Under the pieces are notes generated by a model. That model had not been told where the DNA came from and did not search any database. It saw nothing but the letters and a program-made list of their open reading frames with translations. A stretch of 64,000 nucleotides of DNA. It comes from Glycine soja. Taxonomy: Eukaryota > Streptophyta > Magnoliopsida > Fabales > Fabaceae. This document shows positions 11,853 to 22,839 of the stretch, piece by piece. Every line of letters begins with the position of its first letter. The stretch's first letter is position 1. The DNA is taken from positions 5,844,731-5,908,730 of the forward strand of contig NC_041008.1 in NCBI RefSeq assembly GCF_004193775.1, written 5' to 3'. The position numbers and the translations under genes are program-made.

Positions 11853-12616
11853 GTCTGCGTCTTTCCTAAGTTGGAGGAAATCCACCTCGACTGCATGCCT
11901 AAGTTAAGTGCTGAAGTGAGTGCTGAAGTGCATGTTTGATTACCAAATAATGGTTTGACATATGGCAAGCTGAAGTGAGTGCTGATTCCTTTTCTAGTCT
12001 CACTTCTGTGTACATTCGTAGTTGCAATAAACTAGACAAAATTTTTCCGAGTCACATGGAAGGATGGTTTGCGAGTTTGAACAGCTTGAAGGTTTCTGAT
12101 TGTGAGTCAGTGGAAGTGATTTTTGAAATCAAAGATTCTCAGCAAGTAGATGCATCTGGTGGGATAGACACAAATTTGCAGGTTGTTGATGTATGGGGAC
12201 TCCCAATGTTGGAGCAAGTGTGGAGCAGGGATCCAGGAGGAATTCTTAACTTCAAAAAACTGCAGAGTATAGAGATGGAAAATTGTAAAAGACTGAGGAA
12301 TGTATTTCCAGCTTCTGTGGCCAAAGATGTTCCAAAGCTTGAATACATGTCGGTCAGCGGGTGTGATGGAATTGTGGAAATTGTTGCCTGTGAAGATGGA
12401 TCCGAAACAAACACTGAACAATTAGTGTTTCCTGAACTAACCTACATGGCCTTATATGACCTACGAAGCATCCAGCATTTCTACAGGGGGAGACATCCTA
12501 TAGAGTGTCCAAAATTGAAGAAGTTGTCAGTAGGGAAATGTAACAAGAAGCTAAAAACATTCGGAACCGGAGAAAGGAGCAATGAAGAAGATGAAGCAGT
12601 TATGTCAGCTGAAAAG
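11853..12616 (+). pseudogene. Copy A exon 3: LRR exon with insertion, stop and frameshift
   Basis: The exon opens normally (VCVFPKLEEIHL) and then departs from copy B. GTGCTGAAGTGA-like sequence is repeated, and a block matching the preceding intron (gtttgattaccaaataatgg, intron copy near 11,814) is embedded at about 11,933-11,956. The result is TGA at 11,937-11,939 and a frame change. From about 11,960 the copy B sequence resumes and stays open to GCTGAAAAG|gtaagt. A cryptic in-phase AG exists only at 12,090-12,091 and lacks a good pyrimidine tract. Confidence 0.8.
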
Positions 12617-12931
12617 GTAAGTCATATAGTGAGACATAAATGGAGAGTGATATTGTAAGATGTGTGGCATACTTAAAAAAGATATAGCCCTGCTAAATAT
12701 AATATGGATTATTAATTTAACGTCTCTCGTCCCCTAATCCCTCTAAATCCAAATTCCTCATTGTGCCTTAAAATTTTATTTAGAATTTAGAATTGAAGGG
12801 AATGTTTGATAATTATTATAATTTAAGAGCATTTTTTAGTCTTGATGGGACCCCAGAGTAACCAGAGTAACCAATGTTTGATAATTCCTTCTTCATAGTT
12901 TACTATTTACTTTTGTTTTATTTTTCTGTAG

Positions 12932-13735
12932 ATATTCCCCAACTTGGAGTTTTTGGATATTCACTTTGACGAAGCACAGAAGTGGTTATTGAGCAACACT
13001 GTGAAGCATCGAATGCACCGTTTAAAAGAGCTTTGGTTAAGCGAAGTTAATGATGGTGAACGTCTCTGTCAAATTCTGTACAGAATGCCAAATCTAGAAA
13101 AGTTATACTTGAGGGAGGCTGAACATTTGCTTAAAGAGTCGTCGGAGTCACGTTTGGGAACCGTATTACAGCTGAAGGAATTGGATTTGTGGTATTCGGA
13201 GACAAAGGATATAGGATTTGAACGAGAACCAGTTCTACAGAGACTAGAGCTTTTGAGCATAGTAATTTGCAACAAATTGAGGAATTTGGCTCCTCCCTGG
13301 GTATCATTGGCTTACTTGACAAATTTAAAAGTAGAGGATTGTAATGGATTAAGGAATTTAATGGCATCCTCAACGGCAAAAAGCTTGGTTCAACTTAAGT
13401 CCATGAAGATAAGCGGATGTTATCGATTAGAGGAAATAGTAACCAATAAGGGAAATGAAGAAGCAGAGCAAATAGTGTTTGGCAAATTGATTACTATAGA
13501 ACTTGAGAGGCTCAAAAAGCTGAAAAGTTTTTGCAGTTACAAGAACTGTGATTTCAAGTTCCCGTCATTGGAAGTATTGATTGTGAGAGAATGCCCATTG
13601 ATGCATACATTCACGGAGGGTGACGCAAGAGCACCAAAGTTACAAAACAAAGTTACTGCTAAAGAAGAAGGAAAAGAGGAAGCCAAATGGCAGGAAGGAG
13701 ACTTGAATGCCACCGTACAAGAAGGTTTCAACAAG
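12932..13735 (+). CDS. Copy A exon 4: LRR segment (268 codons)
   Basis: The exon follows acceptor tttctgtag, starts IFPNLEFLDIHFDEAQKW, and ends FNK|gtactt with the module signature GDLNATVQEGF. It is downstream of the exon 3 stop, so it is translated only if exon 3 is skipped or repaired. Confidence 0.75.
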
Positions 13736-16700
13736 GTACTTATTCATTTATTTATGATTTAAATATATTTTTATTTATCTTGTTAGTATTTTTTTTATTC
13801 GTCCTTTTTTATTTTTGTTCTTTTATTAGTTTTGTTAATTTTAATCTTTTTAAGATATTTCATTCATTTTTAATACGTTAATGTTTTTTTTAATTTTAGT
13901 CTCTTTAATATTTTAAAATATTCCTTTATAATCCTCCGTGCGAAATTAAAATTAAAAAAATACAAACTTATAAAATAAAAAATGAGTAAAACATATTACG
14001 GAGATCAAAATTAAAAAAGCATAAACTTCCGAGGAATAAAATTAAAAATTAAAAAACTTACCAGAGACAAAAATAAAAAAATATTAACTTACATTTATCA
14101 AATACATATTTAAACTTATATTTATTACAAATTCTACTAGTTTTATTAACTTTTTTTCTTTCCTTAAAAAAACAAACTTTTCTTCTTTCATGAGATAAAA
14201 AAAATTACTTGCCATGAATGGAAATTATAAATCCTTGTTTTTGCCATAAAAAGTCTTAACCAGCAAGTTTGTTAAATTTCTTAAGATATAAATATGTTAG
14301 CTCAAAAAACCAGCATTTATATAAATTTATTAATCATTTTTGTTTAAAAAAAATTCATTCATAAAATTTAAAATAATACGAATTTGACTGCTTCATGTAT
14401 CCAGCGTAGTCATAAATAAAACTTTCCCTCATCTTACAACTTTTCTTTTTAATCAATATAAATAAACTTCAATTCATATTTGATTGTCATCCATTAATTT
14501 TTTGTTAACATTTTCAGTTCTTCTAGAAAATTTTGCTCATTATTAATCTTATTGTTTATGTTATATTTAAGAAAAAAACGACTAAAAATGGATTGACAAA
14601 CACATTTTTAGAGGGATTAAAACTTTAAAGAAAGATTGAAAATTGTAAAAAAAAAAAATTGAGGGGAAAAATTAGAATATAAAAATATGAGGAGTTAAAA
14701 ACTTAATTAAAAAAAATTAACTTGTTGATTTGTGAAATGGAACAAGTTGCATTTGACTTTACATATATAAAATAACATATAAACGTGATAATAAGTTAAC
14801 AAATCTATTCATATAATTTGTGACTATTTATATATCTATAAAATAAAAGTCATATGAGAAGTTATTATAACTTACAAGGTTGATTTTGTAGTTGGGAAGA
14901 AGGATTTGAAGGAAAAAGCATGAAAGAGATTTTAAGTTACGATACTTTCACTAATATTTTAATAAAAAAACTAACAACTAATATTAATTGATGAAAAAAA
15001 TATCTTTTATACATATTGAAAAATAAGGATAAAATGTATTTTTTTTCTTTTTTTGTTAAAATATAAAATATCGTGAAAATAAAATGACATTATTACACCT
15101 AAGAGTAAATATAAAATATTTCTTAAACGAATCAATAATTTCATCATTGATAAAAATAAATTATCATGTTATTTACTTATATATTTTTTGTTTAACCTTT
15201 TGTGCAGTTATCCATATTTAGTATTTTAGCACATGAATGTCAGAAAGTAAATATTTATTTATACAACAAGAATTTGTAATTTATAATAAATAAATATTTT
15301 AAGTATATAAATTATATTATAATTAAATTTTCTAATATATAATTTTTAACATATAAATTACATTTTAAGTTTATGAAAAATAATTTATGTTAGGATGTAT
15401 TATTATTTTAAATAATTGATGTTTTCTTTTAAAAATATTTAAATTAAGTTAGAAACAAGGATGCCGTCAAGTTTTCTTAGGCCAATTATCTTAGTTTTGT
15501 TTCTCTCTTATGGAAGGAAGGTGTTTTAATGGTCCCTTGATGATTGATGATGAAACTTGGAATGTAATTTTATAATAAACAACGGACATAATTGCTTCCT
15601 CCATATTAATATCTGTCTGCCACACAACTCAGTCCCATCATTCTTTGGCGTTGGCTTCTTCATCTTATATCAAGATACCAAGTGTCGATGGATTTATTTT
15701 TTATTATCTAAAAATTTATTTATATTTATTATCCATTTGACTAGTGAGTTTTAAGATATTAGGTGTTTTTCATTAAAATATAATAAATATTTTTTAATTA
15801 ATATGATAATCTCAAAGTAAAAAAGTTATTATATTTATTATTAAGAATTTTTTATTGAAAGTTTAAAATGATGTTAACAACTAAGCATTCTCACTTGAAT
15901 TAATATAATGATGTCATTCACATGTGAATTATTTATATATATAATTTAATAAATAAGATTAATTATTATTTTTCAATAAAGACTATTATGGATACATTAA
16001 TCTATCTCCATTATTATTATCTTATTTCATAATAATGTTATTAAAAATAAATTAGATTAAAATTATAAAAGAATTGATTATTATTATTATTATAATTTGT
16101 ATCATATAACATGTGTTTAATTTTAACTCAGATCTATCAAGTTAATAATTTAATAATAAATAAATAATAATTTTTTTAATCAAAATTAATAATATGATAG
16201 ATTACATCTTTAACATATATATTTAATTCCAACAAATAAATATATATATATATATATATATAATTTTACATTTTTACTTATGGTTTATCTAAAAATAATA
16301 AAATAAATCTATGATCTTATAGTTTATATTATAAATAGCTTTCTTTATTAATTAATAATATTTTTTATAATATAGAGCTATTTTTTTCATTTGTTAAACC
16401 CATGTTTGTTTGAATTTTTATTCAGATTTTTCTATGATTTTTTTTTACAAATTGTTATAATTTCGAGAGAGAAAAATATAATTATTTTCTTTAAGTTCAT
16501 TAAAAAATCCATATATTTTTTTCCCTGGATCCTCACACAAATATTTTGTATATAAACAAACAAACTAAATGTTTCAGGTTCATTTTTTCACACAAAAAAA
16601 TGGAAATGAAATTTTTAATTTTTCAGACAAAAGTAAAAAAAATTATACTATATAAAAAATATTGGAGGAACCAAAATATTTTTTATTAAGTCTCTATGCA

Positions 16701-16931
16701 AAATATTTTGGTTCCTCCAATATTTTTTTTCTCAAAGTTCCGCCACTGATTTCATAAGTCTCTATGTCTAATATAAGTTCCTCTCTTTTTCTTTGTCTTT
16801 TTATTAACTAAATTCAGTATTAATACAGTAACTGATTTATGACTAATCTATCTATTTGTTATAATGTAATCGTGAGCTATGAAACTGACATATTAGCCTT
16901 TTGTAAATAATATCCTATTTTGCATGCACAG
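13736..16931 (+). other. Copy A intron 4 (3.2 kb), with MITE-like foldback
   Basis: This is the longest intron of copy A. Its first 380 bases (about 13,757-14,115) form an inverted repeat ending in tttaaatatat / atatttaaa, resembling a common legume MITE class. It contains about 1.29 kb (about 15,250-16,540) that copy B lacks; AAATATTT stands at both ends. The rest is AT-rich with (TA)n near 16,242 and no credible coding. Confidence 0.6.
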
Positions 16932-17486
16932 CTTTTGGAGTCTGCAAGTACTGAATCATCTCTTAGTCTCAGAGATAGCCCACTACAAGTGATATGGCTT
17001 GACTCACGGCGGATCCCAACGTCGTGCTTCAGTAACTTGAACTCTTTGACAGTGGACGGATGCCAATTTTTAACAGATGTTGTCATACCCTTCTATTTAC
17101 TTCCTTTCTTAACTAATTTGGAAAAATTACAAGTCCGAAACTGTGGTTCTGTGAAAAGCATATTTGACGTGAAAACAGCTATGGGATTGGGAGCAGCAGC
17201 CTTCCCTAGACCTCTCCCTTTTTCCCTCAAGAAATTGACTTTAGAGAGGCTGCCAAAACTGGAGAATGTCTGGAATGAAGATCCTCATGGAATTCTAACC
17301 ATGCAACTTCTACAACATGTTATTGTTGCAGAGGATAATGCAGATCCAAGACAAGCAAATCTGGAGCTTACGTTCCCGTGTCCCTGTGTGAGGTCATTGA
17401 ACCTGCAAGGTTTGCCCAAGTTCAAGTATTTTTACTACTACTCACTGCAGTGTGACATGTTCCAGACACCTACCGAGGATGAAATG
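16932..17486 (+). CDS. Copy A exon 5: LRR segment (185 codons)
   Basis: The exon follows acceptor tgcacag and starts LLESASTESSLSLRDSPLQV. It ends GATGAAATG|gtacta. It is open and matches copy B except for a five-codon indel and scattered substitutions. It is the duplicate partner of exon 7. Confidence 0.75.
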
Positions 17487-17630
17487 GTACTATTGTGTTA
17501 CTACTTTGTCCTTACTGCATAATCTCATGCCTGCAAATTAAATATAATTGCACTACTTCATTTTTATTGTTCAACATGAGTGATATGAACATTCTCTTAA
17601 AATTAAAATGTGAGAATTTCACGTACATTG

Positions 17631-17632
<2 letters not shown>

Positions 17633-17720
<88 letters not shown>
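17633..17720. repeat. (AT)n microsatellite in copy A intron 5
   Basis: About 88 bases of uninterrupted TA dinucleotides. The same position in copy B (about 56,835-56,847) has only a handful of units, so the tract expanded after the duplication or contracted in B. Long open frames read across it are an artefact of the repeat. Confidence 0.97.
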
Positions 17721-17727
<7 letters not shown>

Positions 17728-18190
17728 TCTATCTTCTATACCTATTAATTCCCATTTTTCATGTTTTACATAAATAAGTAAAAGAATACACTTAAGGGTA
17801 CATGTTGCATTCATGATACAACAATGACATTTTGGGTTTGAGCTTTATTCTTATTAATACAGACAATTATATAGAATCTTACACACGCCATTTTACTTTA
17901 TCAAATATCATGTATGGATGGTTTTCAAATCTTTATAAACAATCTCCCTACCATCTAAAGGATCGAATTTTTCATCATTTTCTTCTCCGTTGGAACCACT
18001 ACTATCTCCCTTAAGGTCTCCTTTATCACCTTTTCCATCTAAAATTTTAAACTACAAATAAATAAATTTGTTTAGGCACATACCGTATCAAACTCCCTTC
18101 CACCTTATTAATAGCTAGCTAGCCTGCAGGTTCATCTCTTTTAAAACCTCCCTAACCTGCTTTTGCTTGGTTATCGGTTTCTCTTGGTAG

Positions 18191-18955
18191 CCTACATCCA
18201 ACTTACAGTGCCTGTCACTCGGTGAAAAAGGACTGGAGATGATCAAGCGTGGAGAATTTCAGAGAAACTTCTTACACAAGTTACAAGTTCTTACTCTGTG
18301 CTTTCGTAATGGGTCGAATGTATTTCCATATGAAATTCTACAACTGGCGCCCAATATAGAGAAGCTTGTGGTGTGTGATGGTTCCTTCAAGGAGATTTTC
18401 TGCTTTGATAGTCTTAATGTGGATGAGGCTGGACTCCTATTACAGCTCAAAGTCTTATGCTTGGACTCCCTTCCAGAGCTTGTTTCCATTGGGTTAGAGA
18501 ACTCTTGGATTCAGCCCTCACTGGGAAATCTAGAAACCTTGGAAGTAATAGGTTGTTCTAGTTTAAAAGACTTGTTCACATCCTCAACAGCAAGAAGTTT
18601 GACTCGACTCAAAAGAATGGAGATAAAATGGTGTGGTTCAATTGAAGAGGTAGTCTCTAAGGAGGGGAATGAATCACATGAGAATGAAATAATATTTCCG
18701 CAGCTCAATTGTTTGAAACTTGAAGGGTTAGAAAAGCTGAGAAGCTTCTATAAAGGAAGTTTATTAAGTTTCCCATCATTGGAGGAATTGTCAGTAATCC
18801 GTTGCGAGTGGATGGAAACATTATGTCCAGGTACCCTAAAAGCAGACAAGTTGGTTCAAGTTCAACTTGAGAAGAGTTATTCTTGGAGGCACTCAGATCC
18901 TATCAAATTGGAAAATGACCTGAACTCTACCATGCGGGAGGCATTTAGGGAAAAG
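18191..18955 (+). CDS. Copy A exon 6: LRR segment (255 codons) lacking one repeat
   Basis: The exon follows acceptor ttggtag and starts PTSNLQCLSLGEKGLEM. It ends EAFREK|gtatgt with the signature ENDLNSTMREAF. Compared with copy B, 69 nt (23 residues, one LRR) are missing after GCSSLKDL, exactly in frame. Confidence 0.75.
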
Positions 18956-20437
18956 GTATGTTTTCAATTATTTTGATTAAATATGATTGATATTGGTGTA
19001 TGTTGTTGTTATAATGCAAAATATACAGCGTTAGGTTAATTAGATTCATCTTCAAATTAACTTTGGCCTCATCCAATTTATCTTGGATTCTCAGTGTCGT
19101 CCAATTTTTTCGGAAAACCAAAAAACTCACAGAAACAACATTTATGTGCCAATCCAATTTGGCTAATATTAATTTTTTACGTTAAACTCGTAATATTTAA
19201 ATAATTTAATTTATTTTCTATGTACTTTATCAATGCTACTTAACTTATATATATATATATATATATATATACTAATAATATAAAATGAATCCAAACTCTT
19301 TCAAGTCATTGTAAAAATGATTTGAAAATTATTTAATTTTTATTTTATTAGTAAATCATTTAATTTTATTTATATTAATCCTATTAAATAAAAGAAACTA
19401 TCAATCTTTTATAATCCACTCTTATATACATATTCAAAATATTTATCTTTTAGCAATTTTAACTATATAAAAAAAATATCTTCTAGGATTAAGATACTAA
19501 TTATATTTAAAATCTAGATTAGGTAGTTAAAATGTTAGTTGTTCATTTTTTTTAATTTTCTTTAGCTTTTTGTTATTTAAGTATTATAAGTAAGGCACAT
19601 AAAAAATAATTATTTAAATATTAATGAGTTTAACTTACTAAAAAATTAAGAGATTCTTTTTTTAGTATAAGGTAAGAGATTAATATGAGTCAAATAATTT
19701 TGTTTGTCAACTTAATTGTATGACGTGACTGCAAGTTCAATCTAATGGTATATATTGTGTTGGAGAGAAAAATATGTTTGAGAGCATCTAGATTTTATAG
19801 TTTGACGGAGATTAATTGTGTTGTATTTATTAGTACTCATTGCATATATGAATTTTTTTTATAAGGAAGGGTTATTGAATTTGTGCGATTTTCTTATAAA
19901 TAACTCGCAGTTGAGACCAATAAATATGTTAATTTTTTTTTTTAATTTTTCTAAGTAAGATAAAAAAAAATACTCGATCCACTATTTTGATCATGCGTAT
20001 GTTTTGTCGAATGATTAATTTTGAATTTTGAAAAATAATCTACTCTTTCTGATACTAATATCTAGAAACTATTTTATGAGTGCAACAAAGACATATAAAA
20101 AATATTCTGAAAAATACTTTCATTGTGTATTTCATGATAAATTTAGAATGAATGTACTAGAATCAACTAGTTGAAAACTGTAACTTTTTTTATCCAGAAA
20201 TCAACTCAAGGAGGAGTTGATTTTTTTTCCTTTACAAATTATTTAATAATTTTGAAGGCAGATTTTGATTAGAGAGCATCCACCGATTAACGGAAATTTG
20301 TTACTTTTTTTAATTTATTATTTTAAAAATAATTACACTTTAAAAATTGAGAGCACATTAGTTATTTGGTGCGATTGGGGATGCATTTCTTCCTACAGAT
20401 TAATACTACTTTTTTTTTTATTCTTTTACGTTTGCAG
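18956..20437 (+). other. Copy A intron 6 (1.5 kb), holding a truncated MITE
   Basis: Near 19,232 it carries the left end (ctacttaactt) of an element seen complete in copy B intron 6. The right inverted end is missing here. A (TA)n run lies at 19,248-19,270. Nothing else is recognisable. Confidence 0.5.
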
Positions 20438-20896
20438 TTATGGCACTCTGCACGTAGTGTACCATATATTGACCTCAAAGATAGCCCGCTACAAGAGATA
20501 TGGCTTAGGCTTCACTCACTGCATATCCCCCCACACTTCTGCTTCACTTACTTACACACCTTCATTGTGGACGGCTGCCATTTTTTATCAGATGCGGTCT
20601 TACCCTTCTCTTTACTTCCTTTATTACCTAATTTGAAAACATTGAAAGTTCGAAACTGTGATTTTGTGAAAATCATATTTGATGTGATAACTATGGAACC
20701 ACTCCCTTTTGCCCTGGAGAATTTGATTTTAGAGCGGCTGCCAAATCTGGAGAATGTTTGGAATTCAAATGTTGAGCTTACGTTCCCCCAAGTCAAGTCA
20801 TCGGCGCTGTGTGATCTGCCAAAGTTAAAGTATGACATGTTGAAGCCATTTACACATCTAGAACCACATACTCTAAATCAAGTCTCTATTCAAAAG
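20438..20896 (+). CDS. Copy A exon 7: LRR segment (153 codons)
   Basis: The exon follows acceptor tttgcag and starts LWHSARSVPYIDLKDSPLQE. It ends ATTCAAAAG|gtatca. It is paralogous to exon 5. The N-E-N-L-I-L-E-R-L-P-N-L segment resembles exon 5 more than the matching part of copy B, hinting at past exchange. Confidence 0.73.
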
Positions 20897-21564
20897 GTAT
20901 CATTACTACTTCTATATATATGAACTAAATTGCCATCATTAGTGCTCTTTACTACTTCTATATATATGAACAAATTGCCATCCTGTTAAAATTAAAAAGT
21001 TGTGAACCTTTCCCTTATACAGTTATATATGCTATGTTGAGTCTTCTATCCATCTTCTACGCATATTGGCTTCCATTTTTCTATTTTTTATTTATCTACA
21101 TAAGTCAGATAATACGGCTACAGCTACGATTCAATATTGATCATGATGAATTTATAATGGAACATGTTGCATTCATGATGTGTAACAGCATTTGAGGTAC
21201 GATCCTTATTCTCATTATTTTCTTCTACAACCGTACTAATAATCTCATTTATCACTTTTCCGGTCTTAAAATATTAAACTCGACATACGGTGTGAATATC
21301 CTTTCTCCACCTTATTCTCTTTATGGTATCCTTTTCCACCTTATAAATAGCTAGCCTAGTTCGTCTTTTTTTCTTTTTTGGTTTTTAAGTAAACTGATTT
21401 CTTTTAAATTGACTTGTTTGCACCTATTTAATTGAATTGGTTAATTTGTCATTAATTATTAGACTTATTTTAGCATGAAAGTTCATTATTTCAATTATAT
21501 AAAAAGAGCTGGATCTATAACTGCCCTAACCTGCTTTTTCTTCATTGTTGGTTTCTCTTCGTAG

Positions 21565-22362
21565 CTTACACCCAACATAGAGCACCTGACACTCGGTCAA
21601 CATGAACTCAACATGATTTTGAGTGGAGAATTCCAGGGAAACCACTTAAACGAGTTAAAAGTGCTTGCTCTGTTCTTTCATATTGAATCCGATGTATTTC
21701 TACAACGGGTGCCCAATATAGAGAAGCTTGAGGTGCGTGATGGTTCCTTCAAAGAGATTTTCTGCTTTGATAGCCTTAATGTGGATGAGGATGGATTGGT
21801 TTCACAGCTGAAAGTGATATGCTCGGACTCCCTTCCAGAGCTTGTTTCCATTGGGTCAGAGAACTCTGGGATTGTGCCCTTTCTCAGAAATCTAGAAACA
21901 TTGGAAGTAATCAGTTGTTTGAGTTCAATAAATCTGGTACCATGCACAGTGTATTTCTCCAATCTGACATATTTGCAAGTACAATATTGCAACAGCCTGC
22001 TATATTTGTTCACATCCTCAACAGCAAGAAGTTTGGGTCAACTCAAAACAATGAAGATAAGTAACTGTGGTTCAATTGAAGAGATAGTGTCTTCAACAGA
22101 GGAAGGGGATGAATCAGATGAGAATGAGATAATATTTCAGCAGCTCAATTGTTTGAAACTTAAATATTTAGGAAAGCTGAGAAGGTTCTACAAAGGGAGT
22201 TTAAGTTTCCCGTCCTTGGAGGAATTCACAGTAAGGGATTGCGAGAGGATGGAAAGTTTGTGTGCAGGTACAGTCAAAACAGACAAGCTGTTAGAAGTGA
22301 ATATTAATGGGGATGATATCCCATTGGAAACTGATCTGAACTCTGCCATTCAAAACCGATAG
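21565..22362 (+). CDS. Copy A exon 8: last coding LRR exon, stop TAG
   Basis: The exon follows acceptor cttcgtag and starts LTPNIEHLTLGQHELNM. It ends at TAG 22,360-22,362, the same stop as copy B. The exon continues in frame beyond the stop to a donor at 22,378 (aagg|gtatgt). Confidence 0.75.
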   Translation, partial: LTPNIEHLTLGQHELNMILSGEFQGNHLNELKVLALFFHIESDVFLQRVPNIEKLEVRDGSFKEIFCFDSLNVDEDGLVSQLKVICSDSLPELVSIGSENSGIVPFLRNLETLEVISCLSSINLVPCTVYFSNLTYLQVQYCNSLLYLFTSSTARSLGQLKTMKISNCGSIEEIVSSTEEGDESDENEIIFQQLNCLKLKYLGKLRRFYKGSLSFPSLEEFTVRDCERMESLCAGTVKTDKLLEVNINGDDIPLETDLNSAIQNR

Positions 22363-22567
22363 GCATTTCTGGCAAGGGTATGTCTTTATTTTTTTATTCA
22401 ACATTATTATAATTGTTTTTATCATATACACTGTGTCAAAAATTTAAATCTTGAAAAGAGTTTAATTACCGTGTTTAATTTATAATTAAATTCTAAAATT
22501 TTCTGGTCGGCTTTGTCATTGTCGTCATTATTATTATTAACTAACATATTTTTTATGAATTGCTTAG

Positions 22568-22830
22568 GCAATGACTCCAATATTGCATTAAAGGAGATTG
22601 ATTCACCAAAAAGAAAATGGTTAGAGAGGAGATCAACAAATTAAGTTGCCCAGTGCCTACCGAAATAAAAAAAAAACACAAAGTGGCCCGGTTTTATTAT
22701 ATTTGTTTGTGTGTGAATAAAAAACGAATTGTATGTGTGGTTTACCAAGTTAGTGGTGAAATACACTGTTCTGTTATATTTATTATGTAATGTGTGTGAT
22801 TATAAGTCATAAACGACCATGGAAAATAAA
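22568..22830 (+). other. Copy A former last coding exon, now 3' UTR
   Basis: It lies after acceptor gcttag (ending 22,567). In the inherited frame it soon meets TAA. A shifted reading still shows SPKRKWLERRS, related to the PKRKWKPKRV tail of fragment C. AATAAA lies at 22,825-22,830. Confidence 0.45.
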
Positions 22831-22839
22831 ATAATACAT

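Larger units (their letters stand above)
8511..22362 (+). pseudogene. CNL copy A: CC-NB-ARC-LRR gene interrupted in exon 3
   Basis: Same architecture as copy B. Exon-equivalents: 8,511-11,399; 11,495-11,749; 11,853-12,616 (damaged); 12,932-13,735; 16,932-17,486; 18,191-18,955; 20,438-20,896; 21,565-22,362. Introns are GT-AG and phase 0 apart from the lesion. In exon 3, codon 29 is TGA (11,937-11,939), and the exon is 764 nt against 717 nt in copy B, a net +47 that also shifts the frame. Normal splicing would give about 1,076 residues: coiled coil, NB-ARC and the first LRRs only. The remaining exons are otherwise open, so the break seems young. Because all junctions are phase 0, skipping exon 3 would restore an open frame of about 2,174 residues. 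Alternatives are a shortened functional NLR or a pseudogene degraded by nonsense-mediated decay. The first ATG of the frame is 8,511; a longer open frame from TTG at 8,478 is not a plant start. Confidence 0.75.

Noticed and set aside
17495..17814. Two overlapping frames of about 90-100 codons on opposite strands
   Set aside because: They are read through the TA microsatellite (alternating Ile-Tyr) inside intron 5; not genes.
20265..20636. 123-codon frame overlapping copy A exon 7
   Set aside because: An alternative frame across intron 6 and exon 7; the exon's true frame is fixed by paralogy with exon 5 and by splice sites.
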